Position numbers and translations under genes: made by a program. Below the pieces are notes generated by a model, which worked only from the letters and a program-made list of their open reading frames with translations, was not told the origin of the DNA and made no database searches. Positions 1 to 9,218 of a stretch of DNA of 30,825 nucleotides are shown here, in pieces. Source of the stretch: a virus; IMG/VR virus record IMGVR_UViG_3300037502_001308, positions 1 through 30,825 of that record. The stretch is one strand, 5' to 3'. The first letter of the stretch is position 1; the number at the start of each line of letters is the position of its first letter.

Positions 1-905
1 GTTGAAGTTTGTGTTGGCGTATTGGTTGGTGTATTGGTTGGAGTTTGTGTAGGTGTTTGGGTTGAAGTTTGTGTTGGAGTTTGTGTTGGTGTATTGGTTG
101 TTGTTGGAGTGTTAGTTGGGGTTTGTGTCGGTGTGTTAGTTGGCGTTTGGGTTGGTGTTTGTGTCGGTGTTTGTGTCGGTGTATTAGTTGTTGTTGGGGT
201 GTTAGTTGGGGTTTGCGTAGGTGTGTTAGTTGGAGTTTGAGTAGGTGTGTTTGTTTGTGTGGGAGTATTAGTTGGTGTTTGGGTTGGTGTTTGTGTCGGT
301 GTATTGGTAGATGTTGGTGTATTGGTTGCAGTATTTGAAGGTGTGTTGGTTGGTGTATTTGTTTGTGTTGGTGTATTGGTAGGTGTATTGGTAGGTGTCT
401 GTGTAGGTGTTTGCGTAGGTGTTTGTGTAGGTGTATTGGTTGGGGTTGATGTATTTGTAGGCGTTTGTGTGGGTGTGTTGGTTGGTGTATTTGTAGATGT
501 TTTTGTTGGTGTATTAGTTTGTGTTGGGGTGTTAGTTGTTGTTGGTGTGTTTGTAGGTGTTTGTGATGGTGTGTTAGTTGGCGTATTTGTGGGTGTATTT
601 GTTCGTGTTGGTGTGTTTGTAGGTGTTTGTGATGGTGTGTTAGTTGGTGTATTTGTAGGCGTTTGTGTGGGTGTTTGTGTGGGTGTTGGGGTGGGTGTAT
701 TAGTAGGTGTTTGTGTGTTTGTAGGTGTTTGGGTTGGTGTATTAGTTGTAGTATTTGTAGGTGTTTGTGTTGGTGTATTAGTTGTAGTATTTGTAGGTGT
801 TTGTGTTGGAGTGTTGGTTGGTGTTGGTGTATTTGTAGGTGTATTGGTTGGTGTTGGTGTATTTGTAGGTGTATTGGTTGGTGTTGGTGTTGGTGATGGT
901 AATGG
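1..905 (-). repeat. Thr-Pro-Thr-Asn/Gln coding repeat (12-base period)
   Basis: Read on the minus strand, this stretch encodes about 300 residues of a tetrapeptide series TPTN/TPTQ with occasional variants (TSTQ, TPSN, TTTN). The plus strand is nearly all G and T. The units differ at synonymous positions (ACA, ACT, ACC; AAT, AAC), so the array is old or under protein-level selection rather than a fresh slippage product. The repeat keeps frame throughout and continues past the left edge. Such sequences usually make extended, non-globular stalks, and their threonines could carry O-glycans; that last point is speculation. Confidence 0.95.
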
Positions 906-3900
906 AACATAACATCCAACAATAAATTTAAATGTTGTTTCAACATTAGGATATGTTGTAACAACAACTTTAATTAAATTAACATTTTCATCTACAGATA
1001 TATCTGCACTACCAGTTCCACCAGTATATGAATATGGTGTCGTTTCATCAGACGGTACATATACATCAAAAACATCTTCATTAGTAAATCCTGAATAATA
1101 GAATACAAATTTACCTATTGAATAGGTTGGTGTTATTGGTATATAATATGTTAATGGTGTTGCCGAATATTGACCCTCTATCTCAACACCACATTCTTCA
1201 ATATCTATTTCTTCAATACATGAAACCTTAAAACTATATGTTGTTTCTATTTCAGTGCTACTTGTTACCCTAACCTTTACAATATCAACACTACTATCGA
1301 CAAATATATCATATGTACCAGTACCGCCAGTAAAAGAATATGGTGTTGATGAGGCCGTATACGGAACAAATACTTCAAAAATATCTTCAAATGAATGACC
1401 CGTGTATTCAATTGTTATTACACCATTAATATTATTTACATTTCCAATGTTTATATAATAATCTTTTGGCGTTGCTGAGTATTGTCCATAAATTATTTCA
1501 TTACATAATGTTGTTGTTACAGCACTAGGTGTGATTGTTGGTGTTGGTGTTTTTGTTGGTGTTGGTGTATTAGTTAATGTTGGTGTTTGTGTTGGTGTTA
1601 CATCAACAATGCTACAATCAACATTAAAAACCCACGTTGAATTTGTTTCTGTTGTTTTAACAACAACTTTAATTATGTCATATGTTCCATCAATATATAA
1701 ATTACTACTACCCGTTCCACCAACAAATGTTTGTGGTGTTGTTGATGTTGCTGGTGCATAAACTTCAAAAGTATCTGGTGTAGAATACCCCGAATAATTG
1801 AAGGTGATTTCTCCAGGTGTTACACTACTTAATTTGACAAAATATTCTTGTGGTACTGCGGAATATGAACCTTCAATATTTGTGTCACATAGATAAGTTG
1901 ATTTAGGTACAAAGCATGAAACATTAAAAAGATATTGTGACTCTATTGAAGAGTTTGGTGTCACTCTAACTTTAATAATTTTTGTGTTAGTTGTAATTGG
2001 TATTGTTGTTGTTCCATTAACACCATTAAATGAATATATTGTTGATGATGCGGTATATGGTACAAAAATTTCAAATGTACTCGCATTACCAAACCCATTG
2101 TAATTGAACGTTATTTCACCTGGTAATGCGGTATTATTATTAATATTAATAAAATAATCAATAGGTGTTGCAGACCAACTACCAACTATATTGGTATCAC
2201 AATTTCTAGTTGTTATTGGTGTTAATGTTGGTGTTGGTGTGTTGGTTGGAGTTGGTGTCAGTGTTCTTGTAACAGATGGTGTTGGTGTATTAGTAGGTGT
2301 GTTGGTTGGCGTAAGTGTTGGTGTTGGTGTCAACGTTCTTGTAACAGACGGTGTTGGTGTGTTGGTTGGTGTCTGCGTGATTGTTGGTGTTGGTGTTCTT
2401 GTAGGTATTTCTGGTAAGTCTTCGCATGGTGTAGTATAACTTCTGATAAGTGAAGAGATACTTGGAATAACATTACATTTATCGCTATTTGGTAAATAAT
2501 AATACTGCTGAAGTTTCATATCCATAGCAGTAAACTTATCATATGTATGTTGTAATAAAAGTTGATAATTATTATTACCATTAAACATTATTACATCTGA
2601 TAAATTAATATCGTTTTCAATGTTAATATGATAATATATGTTAGCATCACAATAATTTAAATCAACACCTACTACTTCTAACAACTCGCCATTATGTGCT
2701 ACTAAGTAATCACCATTTCTTGTGAATGATATTGTTTCGCCCGTAACATTTAATTCTGGACAACAAGGATTATTTACACTTTGTGTTTGAATAGTGTCTT
2801 CAGCTCGAACTTGTAAATATTCGGGTAATCTATTGGTGAAATAATAGTTTTTATTATTGGTTATACCACCATTAGATTCGTTAACTTGAATATTTGTATA
2901 TGTTCTGAGTCTTGTGGTTGGTAGTAATTCAAACACCTCAACCGAGGATGTTGAAGTAAGACCACTGATAATATTTCTCTTTATTGAACCTAAACAATCT
3001 ATGCCACTAATTGTGACACCAGTATATTGGTATGAAAATGAGTAATCATTTTCAGATTTTGCGGTTACAAAATCTTGGTTTGTAAATGTTGATGCATTTA
3101 AATATATTGCAGATAATATTGTATCCCCCGATACTATATTTTGAATTGTTGTTGGAATTAATGTTCCACCAGTTATATATGATTCAATATCTGCGGATGT
3201 TGTCTCAGCATTAATTGTTGCACCATCAATAAGCAAGACCTTTGTGTCACCTTTGATACCATAGTTGAAAGAAGGTCTATATTGTACAATTGGTTCTATT
3301 GTATAGCCTGTTGTAGATAATGGATCTTCTGGTGTACACACAGATTTTAATTGTAATCCTTGTATTTTAGCTTTAATATCGCAGTTTGCCCCATCGGTGA
3401 ATAACAAATCAATTTCGTCAGTTTCTGTTACGCCCGAAATTAATAATGTACAATTTTCACTCTCCCCATCAATAATGATTGGATTTATTTGTGTGTACCC
3501 ACCCCCAATTGTTGGTAATGATGCGTTATATCCCGAAGAACAATTCGCATGAACATACACTGGCCAATATGGCGATGAACCTACCGCTGGAATTCCAATG
3601 GTTTTACCTGTAAATGTTACATAGATTCCGCCAGTCAATAAACAATTTTCGGTTCCACCACTATAGATATCATTCGAAGCGAATGAAAAATTAGCCTCCA
3701 TCCCACATAATGGACCTTCTTTAGTATATTCTGAAACAAAACTAAAGTCAATATATTCTCTGACTGAACAATCATTTGTGCCATAATATATGGATGTAAA
3801 AATAATCTTTTCACTCCCTGGTGTTGTTTCGTCAAATTGATATTTAATTCTATCGGTTGGATTGTTTATGATGTACTCTATTAAATTTGCAATAGCAGAC

Positions 3901-6530
3901 TTCCATAAAGTTTTAATTTTATCAATATCAGGATTTACATAATCCTTATACTCACATATCAATGGTAATTGGGTATCAGTTGTTCCTGTTGATATTGATG
4001 TGCAACCACCATTGTCTATAAATTCTGAAATATCTTCAGTTAAACCACTAAATAATCTAGCACTATTTGTGGTGCTTGTTGTTCCACTTATAACAACTCT
4101 TGCTGAATCTGTTATCCCTGTGAATGATTCCCCACCATAAATTTCACCATCAATATCTATAATTGGATATAAAATTATAGTTGTTAAATCAATTAATCCA
4201 CGAAGATTAGACTCTTCACCTATTAATGTTTCTAAGTCTTCCTCTATTGCGGATTCAAAACTTGGGTATAAAGATTGTGTAAACGTTTTGACTGAACAAC
4301 CTTTTCTATATGCAAATTTGGACCTACCAAATATTGAGTTTTCGATTAAGTTACCACCAGTCCATAAAGTTGTTGCTGGTATAAATTGCTCAATAAGTTT
4401 TGTCCAATATGGTGTTAAGTTATTTACAAAATCATTTATTGTTGTAATATCATATGGTGTAAAACCCGTACTTGTAATATAATCTTGGTATATATCTTCT
4501 AACGCAAAGTAGTTCTTTTGATATTTTATTAAATGTGAATTCTTTATTTGTGTACTAAAAACGTTATTTAAGTATTGTGCAAACGTGAAACCTGTTTGTG
4601 GTTCAAGAGTGTTGGTTCCAAAACTCAAAGATAGTTCTCTTGACTTTCTGTAAATATCATAATCAATACCTCTTGCTGGAGATATATAAACATTTATATT
4701 TTTTCTATTTAATATCAAGGATGATTCTTCATCGACAACATGTGATTTTTCATTATCAATTAAAGTCTCCAATTCATAACCTGTTTGTAATCCAGGTAAC
4801 ATTCTAAAAACATCAAAATATTCTTCACCATAGGTAAATTCTTTTGATTTGGTTTTTATAATTTTTGTTCTACCTGTCAAAACAGAATTATCTGTATCAG
4901 TGACCATTGTTGACCTATGCAACAACGTCTTTTCATACCAACCAGCACCTTTTTGAAAATAAATGTCTTCGGTTTTTGATGATGCTCTTCTTGGTAAATA
5001 AGAATTTTCTTTAACTGGATAACCCGCTCTTGTAAAAGTAGTGTTACCACTTAAAATAGCATCATATATATCACCTTCAAGGTCTGATGTTTTAGGTACA
5101 GAAGTTACTTTATAGACATATTCATCAAGTTTAATTAGTGGTTCAGGTGCACCTAAAAATTTTAAGAAGAATTCAATTGCTTTTCTTGTGCCTTTTGATT
5201 TGTAGATGTATGATAAGTTTACTATTAAGCGTCTGTAAAATTCATACTCGGCTTCAATCTGTGTTTGTCCATATGGTAAACCATCATAATCACTATTTGG
5301 TCTTGTATATAATAAACTATTAAAATTCTTTTCGTCTAATAAATTTATACTTTCTAAACCAAGAGTATTTGCTAAATTCTTTAATAAAACATCTGGAATG
5401 TTATTGACAGAGTCATAAGAAACATTTCGCATAAATGCTATATTGTCAATATATTTTTTGACTCTATCAAAACTTTGACCATATAATTGAAATACTGCAT
5501 CCGCTTTTTGGTCTTGTGAATCGAATTCGAATAATTGTGGTGAGGCTAAAAATCTAACCATTAAATTAGACTTATAATCATCAACCTCATCACCAATATC
5601 ACTTAATTCAGTTACATATTGTTCATATCTTAATCCCGAAATTTGTGGGTTCCAATTATCTTTAGACAATGGCCAAGTCACTAACTTTGGTGTAAGTTCA
5701 CTTCCACTACTATCCGCATTATCTCTTGGAACAGAAAAGGATGCAGTATATATTGGCGTTGTTTCTCTATTTAATAAAATCTCTTCTAATTCATCAAGGT
5801 TATTAAAAAATTCTTCAACAACACCATTATTTGGTTTTATCAATATATTTTGATTATACGTTGACCCAGTAAATGGTTTACCAGCAATAGTCAACGTTAA
5901 TATATTTTCGTTGTTAGGTTCAACATAATCTACAATATCATATTTTATACCTTCAACTTCTATTACATATTTTTTGTATGAAGAATAAAAATCTCTGATA
6001 GGGTTTTCAATATTTTTTAGTAGACTATTTTGTGTAATTAATTTTATATCAAATGGGTTGTATATCATTGATAACTCAATTTCAAATTCTGTTGTTTTGA
6101 AATTGTTATCATATGATATATTATAAGCAGTATATGACTTGGCTTTGATTGGACTATTGACATCAACCAACATTGCGGCTGGAAATGTCTTAATAATATT
6201 TGTTAATGAAACTAATATTCTACTTTTTAAAGAACCAAATAATGACTTGTTTCCATTATTTTTAGATGTGTTGAATCTTACCTTGTCAGTCCTTCTTGGT
6301 GTGGATTGTGTGCTGACAACAACTTCTTCTTTTAAGTCATCTAATGTTAAAAAATCTGAAAATGCGGAAGTAACAAATTCTTTACTATCCTTTTCAGGAA
6401 TTACAACATCTAATGCAAAATTTGTATTTGTTAGTTGACTTGTTCCATCCGTAATCTGATAACCAACTAAACTATCATTAAATGTATCTGCCCCACTTGC
6501 CGCTTGACTAGGTACTTTTCTTTTTGCCAT
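1..6530 (-). CDS. Giant modular tail-tip/fibre protein (3' end outside window)
   Basis: The frame is open from the ATG at 6530 to base 1, giving at least 2176 residues with no stop, so the C-terminus is missing. The ATG overlaps the previous stop by one base (TAATG), which supports translational coupling. Domains in order: an N-terminal baseplate-like part, which near residues 430-465 has a [15 protein letters not shown] segment resembling the P2 gpI tail-protein family; a cysteine-rich middle, about 840-1400; a short Thr-Pro linker, about 1408-1440; two Cys-bracketed modules at 1444-1539 and 1548-1639; a Thr-Pro linker; two more modules at 1676-1771 and 1780-1873; then a Thr-Pro-Thr-Asn/Gln stalk from about 1877 to the window edge. 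The layout of base, beta-like modules and extended stalk suggests a baseplate-anchored host-contact fibre. The structural role is fairly sure from context; the receptor role is inference. Confidence 0.85.
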   Translation of the reverse strand, partial: MAKRKVPSQAASGADTFNDSLVGYQITDGTSQLTNTNFALDVVIPEKDSKEFVTSAFSDFLTLDDLKEEVVVSTQSTPRRTDKVRFNTSKNNGNKSLFGSLKSRILVSLTNIIKTFPAAMLVDVNSPIKAKSYTAYNISYDNNFKTTEFEIELSMIYNPFDIKLITQNSLLKNIENPIRDFYSSYKKYVIEVEGIKYDIVDYVEPNNENILTLTIAGKPFTGSTYNQNILIKPNNGVVEEFFNNLDELEEILLNRETTPIYTASFSVPRDNADSSGSELTPKLVTWPLSKDNWNPQISGLRYEQYVTELSDIGDEVDDYKSNLMVRFLASPQLFEFDSQDQKADAVFQLYGQSFDRVKKYIDNIAFMRNVSYDSVNNIPDVLLKNLANTLGLESINLLDEKNFNSLLYTRPNSDYDGLPYGQTQIEAEYEFYRRLIVNLSYIYKSKGTRKAIEFFLKFLGAPEPLIKLDEYVYKVTSVPKTSDLEGDIYDAILSGNTTFTRAGYPVKENSYLPRRASSKTEDIYFQKGAGWYEKTLLHRSTMVTDTDNSVLTGRTKIIKTKSKEFTYGEEYFDVFRMLPGLQTGYELETLIDNEKSHVVDEESSLILNRKNINVYISPARGIDYDIYRKSRELSLSFGTNTLEPQTGFTFAQYLNNVFSTQIKNSHLIKYQKNYFALEDIYQDYITSTGFTPYDITTINDFVNNLTPYWTKLIEQFIPATTLWTGGNLIENSIFGRSKFAYRKGCSVKTFTQSLYPSFESAIEEDLETLIGEESNLRGLIDLTTIILYPIIDIDGEIYGGESFTGITDSARVVISGTTSTTNSARLFSGLTEDISEFIDNGGCTSISTGTTDTQLPLICEYKDYVNPDIDKIKTLWKSAIANLIEYIINNPTDRIKYQFDETTPGSEKIIFTSIYYGTNDCSVREYIDFSFVSEYTKEGPLCGMEANFSFASNDIYSGGTENCLLTGGIYVTFTGKTIGIPAVGSSPYWPVYVHANCSSGYNASLPTIGGGYTQINPIIIDGESENCTLLISGVTETDEIDLLFTDGANCDIKAKIQGLQLKSVCTPEDPLSTTGYTIEPIVQYRPSFNYGIKGDTKVLLIDGATINAETTSADIESYITGGTLIPTTIQNIVSGDTILSAIYLNASTFTNQDFVTAKSENDYSFSYQYTGVTISGIDCLGSIKRNIISGLTSTSSVEVFELLPTTRLRTYTNIQVNESNGGITNNKNYYFTNRLPEYLQVRAEDTIQTQSVNNPCCPELNVTGETISFTRNGDYLVAHNGELLEVVGVDLNYCDANIYYHINIENDINLSDVIMFNGNNNYQLLLQHTYDKFTAMDMKLQQYYYLPNSDKCNVIPSISSLIRSYTTPCEDLPEIPTRTPTPTITQTPTNTPTPSVTRTLTPTPTLTPTNTPTNTPTPSVTRTLTPTPTNTPTPTLTPITTRNCDTNIVGSWSATPIDYFININNNTALPGEITFNYNGFGNASTFEIFVPYTASSTIYSFNGVNGTTTIPITTNTKIIKVRVTPNSSIESQYLFNVSCFVPKSTYLCDTNIEGSYSAVPQEYFVKLSSVTPGEITFNYSGYSTPDTFEVYAPATSTTPQTFVGGTGSSNLYIDGTYDIIKVVVKTTETNSTWVFNVDCSIVDVTPTQTPTLTNTPTPTKTPTPTITPSAVTTTLCNEIIYGQYSATPKDYYINIGNVNNINGVITIEYTGHSFEDIFEVFVPYTASSTPYSFTGGTGTYDIFVDSSVDIVKVRVTSSTEIETTYSFKVSCIEEIDIEECGVEIEGQYSATPLTYYIPITPTYSIGKFVFYYSGFTNEDVFDVYVPSDETTPYSYTGGTGSADISVDENVNLIKVVVTTYPNVETTFKFIVGCYVPLPSPTPTPTNTPTNTPTPTNTPTNTPTPTNTPTQTPTNTTTNTPTQTPTNTTTNTPTQTPTNTQTPTNTPTPTPTQTPTQTPTNTPTNTPSQTPTNTPTRTNTPTNTPTNTPSQTPTNTPTTTNTPTQTNTPTKTSTNTPTNTPTQTPTNTSTPTNTPTQTPTQTPTQTPTNTPTNTPTQTNTPTNTPSNTATNTPTSTNTPTQTPTQTPTNTPTQTNTPTQTPTNTPTQTPTNTPTTTNTPTQTPTQTPTQTPTNTPTQTPTNTPTTTNTPTQTPTQTSTQTPTQTPTNTPTNTPTQTS
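912..2204 (-). repeat. Four Cys-bracketed ~95-residue modules arranged as two pairs
   Basis: Within the giant protein, four diverged protein repeats each begin with Cys followed by a G-x-(W/Y)-SA-(T/V)-P pattern and end with a hydrophobic-x-Cys pattern. The Cys pairs are residues 1444/1539, 1548/1639, 1676/1771 and 1780/1873. Shared inner motifs include an aromatic-rich FE(V/I)-x-(V/A)P stretch, a GGTG turn (GVNG in the first module) and an IIKV-x-VT strand. Modules 1 and 2 are 9 residues apart, and so are 3 and 4, while 2 and 3 are separated by a Thr-Pro linker. The arrangement therefore looks like duplication of a two-module unit. The pattern suggests a beta-sandwich; I cannot name the family. 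Confidence 0.8.
1530..1606 (-). repeat. Short Thr-Pro linker between module pairs
   Basis: This piece encodes about 25 residues of [16 protein letters not shown] character between modules 2 and 3 of the giant protein. It is the same kind of sequence as the long terminal stalk, which shows that Thr-Pro stretches are used as spacers between folded units. Confidence 0.8.
2215..2415 (-). repeat. Thr-Pro linker containing a 72-base direct repeat
   Basis: A Thr-Pro-rich linker precedes the first Cys-bracketed module. It contains a direct repeat of 72 bases (24 codons): the block starting at 2257 recurs from 2329 with few changes. Each copy encodes [12 protein letters not shown] flanked by NTPTPT. 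The period is an exact multiple of three, so loss or gain of a copy would keep the frame. Confidence 0.8.
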
Positions 6531-7450
6531 TATATTTCGGTAATAGTATCAAAGTTTAATGTTTCATCAATATTAGTTCGCTGTTCTCTGATTTCATAGA
6601 GTGTTTCATTGAATTCATCTTTAACTTCATAAAGATTGAACTGCTTATAAATATTGTTGTTATTGTCATAAATTGTATATATGCCTGGTGCAACTGCCTT
6701 ACTTTGATTACCATATAGAGCATGTGCTAATGTACTTGTATCATGCTCAACCATTTCTATTTCAATTGTTGTTGGATTAAAAAAAGTATTTGATAAAATA
6801 ATTTTTTGTGATGGTTGACCAATAAATGGTATTGTGTTTGGTTTGTTTGATGGTGCTGATGATGGTGTGACTGTTAAAAACATTAAATTTGTTGCTTGGT
6901 CACTATATTGATATCTAACAGCCTTTTGTGTTGTACTTGTTAAATTGGTTGTTATTGGTGTACAATAAAATGATGATGTTACAATTCTATAAAAATTTGG
7001 TATTTTTTTATTATCTGTCAAATTCAAATATTCAACCCTATACCCAACTAATCCTTGGGGGGTGAACTTATTTCTATCAACACTTGGTACATTCGATAAA
7101 TCAATAATAATTCCTCTAACTGATGGTAGTGATGCTAAAACCCCACAATCTGTAATTCTTGTTCTAATTTGTTTTGGTCTTATATGAAGTGTATAAATTC
7201 CAAGTTCAGAAAAGTCAGTTGATGTTATTTTCAAATTATAAAGACCACCAAGTACTTCAATATTTGATGCTGTTGTATCTTGGGTCGTATTTGAGTTATG
7301 ATATAAAGGGGTTAAAACATCAATAGAATTTAATTTTTTTAATGTCACTTGAGACGTTGCATTTCTATCAGCAGCATAATGAAAATATATTTCAACATCT
7401 TCTGGTGAAACATCTGCACCTCTGACAACTCCATAAGAACCTACACTCAT
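6530..7450 (-). CDS. Unknown baseplate/tail structural protein, 306 residues
   Basis: I do not recognise this family. The 306-residue product is rich in Thr, Asn and beta-prone stretches, with few Lys-rich or helical segments and no signal peptide, as expected for a virion protein assembled in the cytoplasm. Its stop codon overlaps the start of the giant fibre protein by one base, so the two are probably made together and may contact each other. A 28-base gap upstream carries the TATTTATA motif seen before several other genes. The position, downstream of gp25, gp6 and the gp7-position protein, suggests a baseplate or fibre-attachment part, but nothing in the sequence proves which. Confidence 0.75.
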   Translation of the reverse strand: MSVGSYGVVRGADVSPEDVEIYFHYAADRNATSQVTLKKLNSIDVLTPLYHNSNTTQDTTASNIEVLGGLYNLKITSTDFSELGIYTLHIRPKQIRTRITDCGVLASLPSVRGIIIDLSNVPSVDRNKFTPQGLVGYRVEYLNLTDNKKIPNFYRIVTSSFYCTPITTNLTSTTQKAVRYQYSDQATNLMFLTVTPSSAPSNKPNTIPFIGQPSQKIILSNTFFNPTTIEIEMVEHDTSTLAHALYGNQSKAVAPGIYTIYDNNNNIYKQFNLYEVKDEFNETLYEIREQRTNIDETLNFDTITEI

Positions 7451-7464
7451 TATTTGTTATTTAA

Positions 7465-7476
7465 CTATAAATATAA
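7465..7476 (-). promoter_or_regulatory. Candidate late promoter motif (TATATTTATAG)
   Basis: The minus strand reads TTATATTTATAG in the 28-base gap before the 306-residue gene, with the TATTTAT core about 16 bases before the ATG. It shares this core with the motifs before gp25, the 101-residue gene, the 1395-residue gene and the 65-residue gene. No transcription data are available, and an AT-rich gap can produce such a match by chance. Confidence 0.35.
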
Positions 7477-7478
7477 TT

Positions 7479-8414
7479 TTATTGCTTTTTTATAATAAAA
7501 TATTCATTTTGGTAAACTTCTAATTCACCTATTGTATCTATTTCACATAATCTAAAATTTTTCTCCATAACATTCTGTTTGCCTCGTTCTACAAATACAT
7601 CTGAATATATAGTAGGTTCATCAACAAAACCTAAAAAATGTTCGTTTCTAGTGATTAATTTATTAAAAACTTCTTCTTTTGTAAAGCCTTCTGTCGTTCC
7701 TGTTATAAGAGTATACCCATCAGAATAATCTTTATAATATTGTCCATCAATAGTATATGCAGAATAATTTCCAATTGTATCCTTTCCAATAGTCACACCT
7801 GAATATGAATTACTACCATACAGTTTGAGCGTTGAAATTTTACTACCACCTATTGCCAAGTAAATATATCCACTTGTTGTATATCCAGTATTATTTGTGT
7901 AATCTAAATCATTCAAATAATTTTGTGTTTGTCCTGTAAGATTTGAATAAGCTGGAACAGATACGTTTGTAAATGTTCCGAATGGATTTGCTACACTATA
8001 TTCACTTGGTACAATCACATATTTGGAAGTTTTTTGTGTTGACCATGGCGAATCTAATGATATTGTGATAGTATATCCCGAAGAAATTGAATATGTGTGT
8101 TCTACACTTGGTATTTGTGAATTAATTTCACCCATATTAATTGGAATTGGTGATGTTGTACCATCACCCCAATTAATTGTAAAAGTTTGTTCCACAATTT
8201 TTCTTAATTTATTTGGATTCACAGTATTATAGATTGTGATTGTTTTGTCAGATTGTGTATAAGAAAAATTGACTAATTGTTCAACTTGTTCAATATCACC
8301 ATCAAAACCAACCATAACACCAAGTTCATCGGTATGACTTTCTAAATATATAGGAATATTAAAATTTTGTAAATTGTCCTTTTTTAGAATTTGGTAACTT
8401 AATTTATTTAACAT
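7479..8414 (-). CDS. Structural protein with PKD-like domain, 311 residues
   Basis: Residues 76-120 match the PKD/Ig-like fold signature: a hydrophobic strand leading to INWGDGTTS, then EHTY and a YTITISL strand. PKD-type domains are common in surface and virion proteins, where they give rigid beta-sandwich spacers or bind carbohydrate or protein. The remaining residues are Tyr/Ser/Thr-rich and unrecognised. The ATG overlaps the end of the preceding gene by 7 bases. It is the only start in the window with a strong Shine-Dalgarno-like string, AAAGGAGGT, 5 bases upstream, although that string also encodes KGG of the upstream protein. A baseplate or fibre accessory role is inferred from the operon. 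Confidence 0.8.
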   Translation of the reverse strand: MLNKLSYQILKKDNLQNFNIPIYLESHTDELGVMVGFDGDIEQVEQLVNFSYTQSDKTITIYNTVNPNKLRKIVEQTFTINWGDGTTSPIPINMGEINSQIPSVEHTYSISSGYTITISLDSPWSTQKTSKYVIVPSEYSVANPFGTFTNVSVPAYSNLTGQTQNYLNDLDYTNNTGYTTSGYIYLAIGGSKISTLKLYGSNSYSGVTIGKDTIGNYSAYTIDGQYYKDYSDGYTLITGTTEGFTKEEVFNKLITRNEHFLGFVDEPTIYSDVFVERGKQNVMEKNFRLCEIDTIGELEVYQNEYFIIKKQ

Positions 8415-9217
8415 GTTGCACCTCCTTTCTCATAAAATTTGATTGGATTGTTTTTTGTTCCAACCCTATCACCCTTTACACCATCATATTCATAAATCTG
8501 AAAAGTATAATTCTCCATATCTACATCCATTTGATAATACAAATCATTTGTTTCAATAATCTCATGTGATTGACTAAAACAACTATTTGTAAAATCTAAT
8601 ATATCACCATTTTTAGCGTTTAGATACTTTGCAGTAACCCAAAAGGTATTACCACTATAAGGTGTTGTTTCATATGGTGTATTGTCTTGAAACCAAAAAA
8701 TGTACATATTTTCTTTGTTTCTATAATTATTTCCTGTAAATACTGGTAAATAAAGATAATCGTTAAATTGGTCTTTAGTATAATAAAATTTTTCGCCAGA
8801 TGTAAGTACTAAATTTTTAGCAAATACTAATTTCCTATTTATTCTGCTTGGTGGTTCGTTGTCTATTGTTTTATAAAATTCTAATCTAAAAAAACTTCTT
8901 GTTGCTTGTGCCAACATTTTTGCGTTTTCATCATTTGTTAAATCGGTTGCTTCATAATTTTGTACATACGTGTTTCCGCTTATGAAATAAAAATAAAACC
9001 AAATATCTGTTTGTTTTAGACTTTCATCTAATGATATTCCACTATATGGTTGATGTATATACCTTATGGTTTCATAATTTTCAGCATTATTCGTTACTTG
9101 CCTCAAGGCATCGGTTTCAAACTCAACAAAACTTTCACTCCAACCTAAATTCGTTTGATAGTCGGTTTCGGTGTTTAATATCAAATTAATATTATTATTT
9201 GGTTTTACTATTTTCAT
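8408..9217 (-). CDS. Unknown baseplate/tail structural protein, 269 residues
   Basis: I do not recognise this family. The frame could start at a TTG at 9229, but the ATG at 9217 is preferred. It follows the previous stop in the arrangement TAA-T-ATG, the same junction seen before the helicase gene. The product is rich in aromatic residues (many Tyr, Phe and Trp) and Asn, with no membrane segment, and looks like a beta-rich virion protein. It lies between a 589-residue unknown and the PKD-domain protein in a tightly packed operon, so a shared assembly is likely. The C-terminus ends in KGGATC, with the next gene's start inside it. Confidence 0.75.
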   Translation of the reverse strand: MKIVKPNNNINLILNTETDYQTNLGWSESFVEFETDALRQVTNNAENYETIRYIHQPYSGISLDESLKQTDIWFYFYFISGNTYVQNYEATDLTNDENAKMLAQATRSFFRLEFYKTIDNEPPSRINRKLVFAKNLVLTSGEKFYYTKDQFNDYLYLPVFTGNNYRNKENMYIFWFQDNTPYETTPYSGNTFWVTAKYLNAKNGDILDFTNSCFSQSHEIIETNDLYYQMDVDMENYTFQIYEYDGVKGDRVGTKNNPIKFYEKGGATC

Positions 9218-9218
9218 A

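Noticed and set aside
22-912. Plus-strand open frames with Val-Gly repeats ([10 protein letters not shown] type)
   Set aside because: They are the antisense reading of the Thr-Pro repeat; the minus-strand frame is continuous with a 2000-residue protein and keeps frame throughout.
1-2415. CRISPR array or variable-region (DGR) template suggested by regular repeats
   Set aside because: The repeats have no unique spacers, stay in coding frame, and there is no reverse transcriptase or cas gene in the window.
6139-6438. Plus-strand 99-residue open frame
   Set aside because: It is a shadow of the giant minus-strand gene, with no start context or recognisable sequence.
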